The position numbers and the translations under genes are program-made. 11,517 nt of DNA from Chitinophagaceae bacterium (GTDB taxonomy: Bacteria; Bacteroidota; Bacteroidia; Chitinophagales; Chitinophagaceae). The notes beneath the pieces were generated by a model that saw only the letters and a list, made by a program, of their open reading frames with translations, did not search any database and was not told the DNA's origin. The stretch lies in assembly GCA_023251335.1 (NCBI GenBank), contig JAHEZA010000036.1:1-11517 (forward strand). Direction: 5' to 3'. Positions 6,456-11,517 of the stretch are shown in pieces (position 1 is the first letter of the stretch; every line of letters starts with the position of its first letter).

Positions 6456-7130
6456 TTGGATGCACAATTTGAAAAGTATGCTGACCTGGAAATTATCAGC
6501 AGAATAAATGAGGGAGATATAAAGTTGTTTGAAATTCTAATCAGGCGATATGATCCGTTCCTTTATAAAATCGGTAGATCTTACCGGTACAATCATGAAG
6601 ATACGCAGGACCTGATGCAGGACGCCTACATTAATGCCTATTGCAACTTAAAAAAATTTGAAAAACGGGCAAAATTCAAGACATGGCTTACAAGGATAAT
6701 GCTTAACGTATGTTATCAGAAAAAACATAAACTAAGTTTTAAAAATGAAATACATGAAGACGATATTCAAAATGAAAAATCCGAAATCCTGTTTCATCAT
6801 TCATCAAACAATGAAAAAATTGCCATGAATAGAGAGCTTGGCCATGTAATAGAAAATGCCGTCCACAAGATTCCGGAAGACTACAGAATCGTTTTTACGC
6901 TTCGCGAATTAAACGGTTTAAACGTTGCTGAAACTGCAGAGGCATTGGATATAAGTGAAGGCAACGTAAAGGTTCGCTTGAACAGGGCGAAAGGTATGCT
7001 TCAGAAAGAAATAAAAAAGATGTATTCTTCCGAAGATATTTTTGAGTTTAACCTGATCTATTGCGATACCATGGTCAACAGGGTGATGGCGAAGATCTAT
7101 GAATTAAAAAAAGTGGAAGATGAAAAATGA
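6456..7130 (+). CDS. ECF-type RNA polymerase sigma factor (sigma-70 family)
   Basis: This 224-residue protein directs RNA polymerase to stress promoters. Region 2 spans about residues 15-95 (EGDIKLFEILIRRYDPFLYK, HEDTQDLMQDAYINAY, FKTWLTRIMLN). Region 4 spans about 130-185, with the helix-turn-helix NVAETAEALDISEGNVKVRL NRAKGML. About 35 residues follow region 4 (IFEFNLIYCDTMVNRVMAKI), an extension I have seen in other Bacteroidota ECF factors. The start is TTG at 6456: an in-frame TAA lies at 6441-6443 and the first in-frame ATG is inside region 2, so no ATG start can give the full domain. No anti-sigma gene follows directly, so control may be by transcription or by an unlinked partner. A possible ECF promoter upstream of the operon suggests autoregulation. 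Confidence 0.93.
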   Translation: MDAQFEKYADLEIISRINEGDIKLFEILIRRYDPFLYKIGRSYRYNHEDTQDLMQDAYINAYCNLKKFEKRAKFKTWLTRIMLNVCYQKKHKLSFKNEIHEDDIQNEKSEILFHHSSNNEKIAMNRELGHVIENAVHKIPEDYRIVFTLRELNGLNVAETAEALDISEGNVKVRLNRAKGMLQKEIKKMYSSEDIFEFNLIYCDTMVNRVMAKIYELKKVEDEK

Positions 7131-7272
7131 GATACGCCTGCGAACGCCCTGCATTGGCTGAAATTTAAAGTTCCAGGTACAGCAAAGTATGTACCGGACC
7201 AGGCCGGGTCTGCTTAGCGACGATATATTATTTTTAGTAATTTCGCAAAACATCGTGCCCTCACAAACCGTT

Positions 7273-7380
7273 ATGAAAGCTCTTCGCGGCAAGAACGATG
7301 ATTGGGATACTGGTAACGGAAATGAATGGACGACTTTATTTTTACAGAAAAAATTTCAGTCCATAAAACGGGCAATATGA
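7273..7380 (+). CDS. Doubtful short leader ORF overlapping the DoxX-like gene
   Basis: A 35-codon frame from ATG 7273 (MKALRGKNDDWDTGNGNEWT...) ends in TGA at 7378-7380, overlapping the DoxX-like start as ATGA. An in-frame ATG at 7189 would make it 63 residues. The peptide has no recognisable motif and unremarkable composition. The ATGA overlap is the only support for translation, which would couple it to the next gene. It could equally be untranslated leader. Confidence 0.2.
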   Translation: MKALRGKNDDWDTGNGNEWTTLFLQKKFQSIKRAI

Positions 7381-7754
7381 CAACAAAAACTAACAACATT
7401 GTTTATTGGATTTCGACTATTATTTTCTCAGCGCTGATGATATTCTCTGCTTTAGGCGGGCTTCAACCAACTCCACAGGCTATTCAATTGATACATGACA
7501 GTCTTGGTTACCCGGTTTATTTTATACAATTCATCAGCATTGCAAAACTACTTGGTGCCATTATTATTTTAATACCCGGATCCGGCAGGATAAAAGATTG
7601 GGCTTATGCTGGTTTGTTTTTTGATCTTGCAGGTGCTATTTATTCAGGTATTGCCGCTTCGGGTAAGTTTGACCCGTTAATGCTTACCATGCTTATATGG
7701 ATCCTACCACGTATTTTGTCGTATTATTCCTGGCAAAAGAAAATAAAAAGATAA
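7377..7754 (+). CDS. DoxX-like family membrane protein
   Basis: This 125-residue protein has four membrane helices at about residues 8-27, 44-64, 72-92 and 98-117. The family-typical loop HDSLGYPVYFIQFISIAKLL is followed by IIILIPGSGRIKDWAYAGLF, which fits the DoxX-like (DoxX_2) family. Its exact activity is unknown; relatives are linked to thiol and oxidative-stress systems. I chose ATG 7377 because residues upstream of it (from an ATG at 7326) are hydrophilic and atypical, and family members start right before helix 1. It lies 247 bases after the sigma gene on the same strand, so it may be a member of its regulon rather than its operon. It converges with the next gene at 7814. Confidence 0.88.
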   Translation: MTTKTNNIVYWISTIIFSALMIFSALGGLQPTPQAIQLIHDSLGYPVYFIQFISIAKLLGAIIILIPGSGRIKDWAYAGLFFDLAGAIYSGIAASGKFDPLMLTMLIWILPRILSYYSWQKKIKR

Positions 7755-7813
7755 CGATTCCTTGTTGCTTTAAACGATCATTACCGCCTGCAGAAATACC
7801 CAGGAAACGTTTT

Positions 7814-8197
7814 TTATTTCTGGTGACCTTTCAATTTCGTCCAATTTGTTATATCAAGAGCAGAAGACCTGTCATTACACACATCACTAATAAGTTTGAT
7901 TAGCATTTTGTCGCCTTTTATTTCGAATCCGTATTTCCCAAAAGTGGTATTGTCACAATCACTCTGTCCCTCTATCTTTTTCACCGTAAATGTTTCCCCA
8001 TTGATCGTGTAGGTCATTGTTTCCACAATTTCGTTGTTGGAAGTTGCGTAAAGAATGAGAGTGTCTTTCTTAAAATCGAGTATGGTATTTCTCGGGTTAT
8101 CTCCCTTAATGGCTCCTTCCCATCTTGTATTTTTCAATTGAGCCATCACGGGTTTCAGTAAAAATGTTGCGAGAAGAACAAAAATAATTTTTTTCAT
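7814..8197 (-). CDS. Small secreted lipocalin-like protein, unknown function
   Basis: The product has 127 residues from ATG 8197, chosen because MKKIIFVLLATFLLKPVMAQ is a textbook signal peptide (cleavage after MAQ or before it); an upstream ATG at 8245 would put 16 hydrophilic residues in front. The mature ~107 residues are beta-rich with alternating patterns (NTRWEGAIKGD, TILDFKKDTLILYA, MTYTINGETFTVKKI, YGFEIKGDKMLIKLI, DITNWTKLKG), resembling small lipocalin-like domain proteins of Bacteroidota. Two cysteines (SDCDN and DVCND) could form a disulphide. No enzyme motif is visible. It converges with the DoxX-like gene 59 bases away and is divergent from the deacetylase gene. Confidence 0.8.
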   Translation of the reverse strand: MKKIIFVLLATFLLKPVMAQLKNTRWEGAIKGDNPRNTILDFKKDTLILYATSNNEIVETMTYTINGETFTVKKIEGQSDCDNTTFGKYGFEIKGDKMLIKLISDVCNDRSSALDITNWTKLKGHQK

Positions 8198-8320
8198 GAT
8201 TGATGGTTTTGTTTGGTTACACAGCCTTTGATTATAAATGCACAAAATAAAAGAAAGGTTGCTTCTGAATATTATTCTCTGAAAATTTACTACCTGCCCA
8301 TATTCCTCTAAACCCTGCTG

Positions 8321-8350
8321 AGTTATTTTTCTGCGTCATAATAACTTTTT
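8321..8350 (+). repeat. Seven-base inverted repeat with T run upstream of the deacetylase
   Basis: AGTTATT (8321-8327) and AATAACT (8340-8346) pair perfectly around a 12-base loop, and a T run follows (8346-8350). It lies about 40 bases before the deacetylase start. It could be an operator or a weak AT-only terminator; the low stability makes either uncertain. Confidence 0.35.
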
Positions 8351-8387
8351 GTAACTTGGCTTCTATCTTAATATAATTTCTTCATCC

Positions 8388-9716
8388 ATGTTAAAAATAT
8401 CCTTCTATCCACTGGTTATAATTCTATTGATGAGCGGATGTGCAGAAAACGCAAAACTAAACGGGCAAACAGAGATCACCAAATGGAAAGATGGGAAAAC
8501 CGGCGCGGTTTCCATCACTTACGACGATGGCATCAGAACCCAGTTCAGCGAAATGTTACCAATTATGGAGCGGCTTCAGTTACCCGCAACTTTTTTTGTT
8601 ATTACCGGGCCCATTAAGGGATCTGATGATGCCGGGAAATTTGCAGGCCGCCCTGTAAAAGAAATTATAAATGAAACAGCCCATGTGCCCACCAATGCTG
8701 ATAATTTTTTTGAGCGCGCTTCTGCAATAAGATATTCAGGGTTTAAAGGAATGCAGGCGTACTATGATAAGGCTGATGAGTTCTACGAATCGGGCCAAAA
8801 AGAAAATGCCTATAAAGTGATTGATACCGGTTATGAAAAAGTGAGAAGTGGCAAGCTGGTACCCGGAAAGGATACCAGCATGGAAATTGCCAGCGAAGCA
8901 GGTTTGAGTTGGGATGATCTGAAACTTTATGCTTCCCGCGGCTATGAGATAGCCAGCCACACGGTTACTCACGCGCATCTTGCTATTATGGATACTGCCA
9001 ATATGCTGTATGAGTTACAAAAAAGCCGGCAGGATATTTTGGATCACCTGGGAGAGAAATATACCTTTTCTGCCGAAGTTCCTTTTGGAATTGAAGATCC
9101 TCGGGTAATGAAAACTGCACTACCGGTTTATCCTTCCTTGCGAAATCTGATGCCCGAGCCTTACATGAAAGAGATAAATCGTGGCGACAAAGCACAACCC
9201 GTTACAGCAGATAAAGAATATGTGCAGTGGCAGCGAGGGCCGCTTTCTAAAACACCTTTGGCAAAGATGCAGTCATGGATAGATACCACACTGGCACATA
9301 ATAATATCTGGCTGGTGCTTGTGTTTCACGGGATAGACACATTAGGATGGGAGCCCTTACCACATGAATTGGTGGATACTTATTTTCAGTATATAAAAAA
9401 GAACGAACCCAATCTTTGGGTGGCCACTTTTGGAGACGTGGGACGATATATGCGCGAAAGGATGGATACAAAAGTAACTTCAAATTTGAACGCTGATTCT
9501 ATAGCTGTTTCCCTGAGCCGCTCGCTGGATAAAAATATATACTATATTCCCTTAACGCTCAAAACTTATGTGCCCGCAGCATGGGGTAAAGTAAAGGTAG
9601 TGCAAGATGGTAAGATCACAGGAGCAACCGTGCAGAAGGATGCAAAAGGAACTTATGTTTTATACTCCGTATATCCGGATATAGCATCTGTCGTATTGAA
9701 GAAAGATAAATCATAA
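8388..9716 (+). CDS. Polysaccharide deacetylase family (CE4/NodB-like) lipoprotein
   Basis: This 442-residue lipoprotein would remove acetyl groups from an envelope or external polysaccharide. Residues 1-17 are a lipoprotein signal with lipobox MSGC (Cys18). CE4 motif 1 is TYDDG (Asp46 catalytic base, Asp47 metal ligand), motif 2 is SHTVTH (His191 and His195 metal ligands), and LVLVFHGID supplies the late histidine (His314). The canonical arginine motif (R-x-P-Y) appears as EVPFG (230-234), so the arginine is missing. Between motifs 1 and 2 lie about 145 residues, far more than the usual ~50, with a charged helical insert at about 90-175 (YYDKADEFYESGQKENAYK). A C-terminal beta-rich module follows (about 365-440). 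The gene is monocistronic, with a terminator right after it. The substrate cannot be read from sequence. Confidence 0.92.
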   Translation: MLKISFYPLVIILLMSGCAENAKLNGQTEITKWKDGKTGAVSITYDDGIRTQFSEMLPIMERLQLPATFFVITGPIKGSDDAGKFAGRPVKEIINETAHVPTNADNFFERASAIRYSGFKGMQAYYDKADEFYESGQKENAYKVIDTGYEKVRSGKLVPGKDTSMEIASEAGLSWDDLKLYASRGYEIASHTVTHAHLAIMDTANMLYELQKSRQDILDHLGEKYTFSAEVPFGIEDPRVMKTALPVYPSLRNLMPEPYMKEINRGDKAQPVTADKEYVQWQRGPLSKTPLAKMQSWIDTTLAHNNIWLVLVFHGIDTLGWEPLPHELVDTYFQYIKKNEPNLWVATFGDVGRYMRERMDTKVTSNLNADSIAVSLSRSLDKNIYYIPLTLKTYVPAAWGKVKVVQDGKITGATVQKDAKGTYVLYSVYPDIASVVLKKDKS

Positions 9717-9718
9717 TA

Positions 9719-9765
9719 ACCGGAATTGCTTCAATGATATTACACTAAGACTTCCGGTATTTTTT
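9719..9765 (+). terminator. Rho-independent terminator of the deacetylase gene
   Basis: ACCGGAA (9719-9725) pairs with TTCCGGT (9752-9758), followed by ATTTTTT. The stem begins two bases past the TAA stop. The 26-base loop is long, but the perfect GC-containing stem, the T run and the position support the call. Confidence 0.65.
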
Positions 9766-9779
9766 GCTTTTACTTTATA

Positions 9780-9866
9780 TTCCTGCTGCCATAGAAACAA
9801 AAAGTTTGCAGGAAGATAATTCTTTGCTTGCATTTAAAATATTTTTTTAGATTGGCAGCAGTTTTT
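9780..9866 (+). promoter_or_regulatory. Leader with two mutually exclusive stems (attenuator-like)
   Basis: TTCCTGC (9780-9786) can pair with GCAGGAA (9808-9814). The overlapping CTGCTGCC (9783-9790) can instead pair with GGCAGCAG (9854-9861), which is followed directly by TTTTT. The two pairings exclude each other, as in an antiterminator/terminator switch, and lie 60-146 bases before the TonB-like gene. The second stem spans a 63-base loop, which weakens the case. Confidence 0.3.
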
Positions 9867-9925
9867 AAAAAAGTTGGCGAAGCAGAAAGAGCCGCTAATC
9901 CCGCATGCATTATATATTTGCTTTT

Positions 9926-10339
9926 ATGAAAAAGATCATTCTTCTTTTATCCTTTCTTTTATTGATGGATACTTGTTTCTCCCAGGTGCCCTCAGTCAAC
10001 AAAAATCAGGATGTGGAAAAGGTTTACGTCAGCCCACAGATTCCGGCCTCTTTCCCCGGCGGCGAATTGGCATGGCAAAATTTTGTTGCGGCTAACCTTG
10101 ATACAAATGTCCCACTTAAAAACGGCGCTCAGGCAGGAACTTATACTGTTACTGTTAGATTTATAGTCGGCATGGATAGTATTGTAAGCGATGTTGGATG
10201 TGAAAACGATCCGCGGTATGGAATGTGCCAGGAAGCTATCCGGCTAATCAGGAAAAGTGGCAAGTGGAAACCTGCAACTCAAAATGGGAGAATTGTAAAC
10301 GGATTCAAGTTGCAGCCAATTGTCTTTACCATAAAATGA
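9926..10339 (+). CDS. Secreted stand-alone TonB C-terminal domain protein
   Basis: The 137-residue product starts at ATG 9926, chosen because MKKIILLLSFLLLMDTCFSQ is a clear signal peptide; an ATG at 9905 would add seven residues. The mature protein is a TonB C-terminal-like domain of the Bacteroidota type: PASFPGGELAWQNFVAANL near the start, GTYTVTVRFIVGMDSIVSDV in the middle, then EAIRLIRKSGKWKPATQNGR and the closing LQPIVFTIK. In energy transducers this domain touches TonB-dependent receptors from the inner membrane through a long linker. Here there is no transmembrane anchor apart from the signal, and only ~25 residues precede the domain, so it cannot span the periplasm as a transducer. 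No ExbB or ExbD lies nearby. Its role is unknown; the two cysteines (GCEND, GMCQE) may form a disulphide. Confidence 0.88.
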   Translation: MKKIILLLSFLLLMDTCFSQVPSVNKNQDVEKVYVSPQIPASFPGGELAWQNFVAANLDTNVPLKNGAQAGTYTVTVRFIVGMDSIVSDVGCENDPRYGMCQEAIRLIRKSGKWKPATQNGRIVNGFKLQPIVFTIK

Positions 10340-10358
10340 ATGTAATCTTTTCCTCGTG

Positions 10359-10405
10359 TTGGCGCAAGAATGAGGCGTGGCTTTAGCTTGGCCTTCTTGT
10401 GCCAT
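10359..10405 (-). repeat. REP-like hairpin, left flank of the RAYT
   Basis: A long palindrome: TGGCGCAAGAA (10360-10370) pairs with TTCTTGTGCCA (10394-10404) with a single G-T pair, around a 23-base loop. The unit recurs inverted at 11020-11067, sharing 13 and 20 terminal bases exactly while the loop centre differs. It ends three bases from the transposase stop and may also terminate both converging transcripts. Confidence 0.85.
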
Positions 10406-10407
10406 AG

Positions 10408-10956
10408 CTATGAAGTATAACTTAAATCAATTAATCCTTGCATGCCACTGAAATCTCTTGCACTGCTATACTTCCAATCTTCCGGCTTAATTACAAAACC
10501 TGCTATTACTGGATTCAAATGAATATACTCTAACATCTTGTCAAACATTTCCTGATCTTTTATCTCCAATGGTTTATTATGCTGCTGCCAAAATTGCCAG
10601 TCTGAATTATTCCCGTTTTTCTTCCCCGCTCTTTCCATCATCCAAATTATCCATTCTTTTCTACTCTCTGATACATTATTTTTAATTGCCGCTTTCAATT
10701 CTAAAGAAGTATGTTTTTTCATATCCCGAACAATATCTTCTAATTTATTTTTACTACTACCGATTATCATGTGGATGTGGCTTGGCATTATGCACCATCC
10801 ATAAATTTCAAGCCCTTTCTTTTCCTGGCAAAATCTCCAGCTATCAATAACTATTTTCATGTACTCTTCTCTTACAAAAACATCTATCCAATTAACCGTA
10901 GCGAATGAAATAAAATATAGCTTATCATTATCGTGGAATTTATATTTTCGGCTCAT
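10408..10956 (-). CDS. REP-associated tyrosine transposase (RAYT, IS200/IS605-like Y1 family)
   Basis: This 182-residue HUH single-strand nuclease would nick and join DNA at REP hairpins. It starts at ATG 10956 (MSRKYKFHDNDKLYFISFAT), the typical beginning of Bacteroidota members; an ATG at 10974 would add six residues. The HUH motif is His60-x-His62 in WCIMPSHIHMIIG. The catalytic tyrosine is Tyr144 in EYIHLNPVIAGFV, followed by the family's WKYSSAR. All catalytic residues are present and there is no internal stop, so the enzyme looks intact. It is flanked by two inverted copies of a hairpin repeat, 3 bases past its stop and ~64 bases before its start, the layout expected for a RAYT and its REPs. 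RAYTs are usually single-copy domesticated genes that move REPs, not full insertion sequences. Confidence 0.95.
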   Translation of the reverse strand: MSRKYKFHDNDKLYFISFATVNWIDVFVREEYMKIVIDSWRFCQEKKGLEIYGWCIMPSHIHMIIGSSKNKLEDIVRDMKKHTSLELKAAIKNNVSESRKEWIIWMMERAGKKNGNNSDWQFWQQHNKPLEIKDQEMFDKMLEYIHLNPVIAGFVIKPEDWKYSSARDFSGMQGLIDLSYTS

Positions 10957-11019
10957 AAGAGAGTAAATATACAACGCACTTGATTATTCACAATAAAGAA
11001 TCATTCCCAAATTCTTTAC

Positions 11020-11067
11020 ATGGCACAAGAAGCCATCGCTCTTTTCTACGCCTCATTCTTGCGCCAA
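11020..11067 (+). repeat. REP-like hairpin, right flank of the RAYT
   Basis: TGGCACAAGAA (11021-11031) pairs with TTCTTGCGCCA (11056-11066) around a 24-base loop. It is the inverted partner of 10359-10405: ATGGCACAAGAAG and ACGCCTCATTCTTGCGCCAA are shared exactly, and the middle ~15 bases differ. Confidence 0.85.
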
Positions 11068-11082
11068 AATGGGGTAGCTTCG

Positions 11083-11128
11083 TCCGTCATTCTATTAAAA
11101 CTGTCAGTCTGAGCTTGTCGAAGACGGA
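11083..11128 (+). repeat. Dispersed REP-type motif within a TCCGTC/GACGGA palindrome
   Basis: CTGAGCTTGTCGAAG (11110-11124) is a motif I recall as highly repeated in Bacteroidota and other genomes. Around it, TCCGTC (11083-11088) and GACGGA (11123-11128) form an inverted pair, and GTCT/AGAC form a smaller inner stem. It lies 16 bases past the right REP-like hairpin but shares no sequence with it, so it belongs to another repeat family. Only one copy is in this window. Confidence 0.5.
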
Positions 11129-11307
11129 TTATTTATCAATAGTTCAATCAAATTTTAAATCTTATCCTATCCTTCGTTTAGGCCTTACTGTTATATTAAA
11201 GTAAAAACAGAAATTCCAGTTATATCTTCTTTTACTGTATCCCGGAGTTTTATTAATCCCGGTGGAAAAGCAGCGAAGTTCTCTGATAATAAATAGTGGT
11301 AAAATGT
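11129..11307. other. Non-coding stretch, nothing recognised
   Basis: AT-rich sequence without a convincing gene. ATCCCGG occurs twice (about 11238 and 11255). Short open frames exist on the plus strand but have no start or recognisable motif. Confidence 0.4.
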
Positions 11308-11376
11308 TACCGGTTCGCACTTACAATGGCAGGAATATCTTCAAAAGCGGCTTTAAGATTAGAAAATAAATACAAA
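11308..11376 (+). pseudogene. Degenerate RHS-repeat core fragment
   Basis: About 23 codons read YRFALTMAGISSKAALRLEN followed by KYK. This closely resembles the conserved RHS-core segment YYPFGLTMAGISSKA..LENKYKYNGKE of Bacteroidota RHS proteins, in the same order and spacing. Upstream, a stop lies 15 bases before it (TAA at 11290-11292); downstream, the expected YNGKE is replaced by unrelated residues. It is therefore a small remnant of an RHS (polymorphic toxin-type) gene and not a functional gene. The identification rests on my recall of the family consensus. Confidence 0.5.
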
Positions 11377-11440
11377 TGCCATCTTCCTGGCGGGTCTCCT
11401 CATCCGACAATTAAAAGATTAATATGTCTTAAAAAAGAAA

Positions 11441-11448
11441 TACTTTTG
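11441..11448 (+). promoter_or_regulatory. Bacteroidota -7 element before the edge gene
   Basis: TACTTTTG fits TAnnTTTG exactly. It ends nine bases before the ATG at 11458, so the leader would be only a few bases. No TTG is present near -33. Weak call. Confidence 0.25.
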
Positions 11449-11457
11449 AAAACAAAA

Positions 11458-11517
11458 ATGAAAATCAGCCTGCAAACGTATCGCAGGATTTATCTATTAA
11501 CCCGTAAACTTTTTTTT
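11458..11517 (+). CDS. Possible 5' end of a gene running off the window
   Basis: An ATG at 11458 opens 20 codons to the edge (MKISLQTYRRIYLLTRKLFF). The basic start followed by a beginning hydrophobic run looks like the N-terminus of an exported protein, such as a long signal peptide of a TonB-dependent receptor, but the visible part is too short to assign. It is in frame with the RHS remnant upstream, which is probably coincidence. Confidence 0.35.
   Translation, partial: MKISLQTYRRIYLLTRKLFF

Larger units (their letters stand above)
10359..11067. mobile_element. RAYT unit with inverted REP-like ends (~709 bp)
   Basis: The unit consists of a left hairpin, the transposase gene and a right hairpin in inverted orientation. 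I see no target duplication, as expected for Y1-type elements. Outer borders beyond the hairpins cannot be fixed from one copy. Confidence 0.75.

Noticed and set aside
7128..7217. In-frame extension of the sigma factor by stop-codon readthrough (about 28 codons to TAG)
   Set aside because: The sequence looks mildly protein-like (NALHWLKFKVPGTAKYVPDQ), but there is no readthrough signal and the sigma protein is complete without it.
8341..8378. ECF-type promoter for the deacetylase (TGTAAC at 8350)
   Set aside because: The -35-like box is present, but no CGTC or CTCTAT-like -10 lies 16-17 bases downstream.

Overview
The window looks like chromosomal DNA from a member of the Bacteroidota, most likely of the Chitinophagaceae type. 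The support is the AT-rich sequence, start codons without clear Shine-Dalgarno sites, two perfect TAnnTTTG (-7) promoter motifs, and the families present: DUF4142, DoxX-like, a secreted TonB C-terminal domain, a Bacteroidota-style ECF sigma factor and a REP-associated tyrosine transposase (RAYT). The assignment rests on family knowledge, not on a marker gene. No tRNA, rRNA or CRISPR array was seen.

Left part (1-5165): a run of minus-strand genes. Two overlapping reading frames (1981-2628 and 122-1984) together form what looks like one large MscK-type mechanosensitive channel, split by a frame change at a run of six T. Two membrane proteins follow, a DUF4239/bestrophin-like protein (2986-3771) and a four-helix protein (4014-4364). 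A near-identical 28-bp repeat lies just past the stop codon of each. Last comes an exported PrxQ/Bcp-like peroxiredoxin (4563-5165). The gaps hold start-less coding-like stretches that resemble decayed or miscalled small genes.

Middle (5166-7754): a divergent promoter region separates the peroxiredoxin from a plus-strand cluster: DUF4142 protein, cupredoxin lipoprotein (ATGA overlap), ECF sigma factor, then a DoxX-like membrane protein. An ECF-type promoter upstream suggests that the sigma factor may control its own operon. With the peroxiredoxin next door, this reads as an envelope redox or metal-stress module (inference).

Right part (7755-10339): a small secreted lipocalin-like protein on the minus strand, a lipoprotein polysaccharide deacetylase with a large insertion, a terminator, a leader with two mutually exclusive stems, and a secreted stand-alone TonB C-terminal domain protein.

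Far right (10340-11517): a RAYT bracketed by two inverted copies of a ~47-bp hairpin repeat, another likely dispersed repeat, a short degenerate RHS-core remnant, and the first 20 codons of a possible gene running off the edge. This end behaves like a repeat-rich, mobile-element-scarred region.
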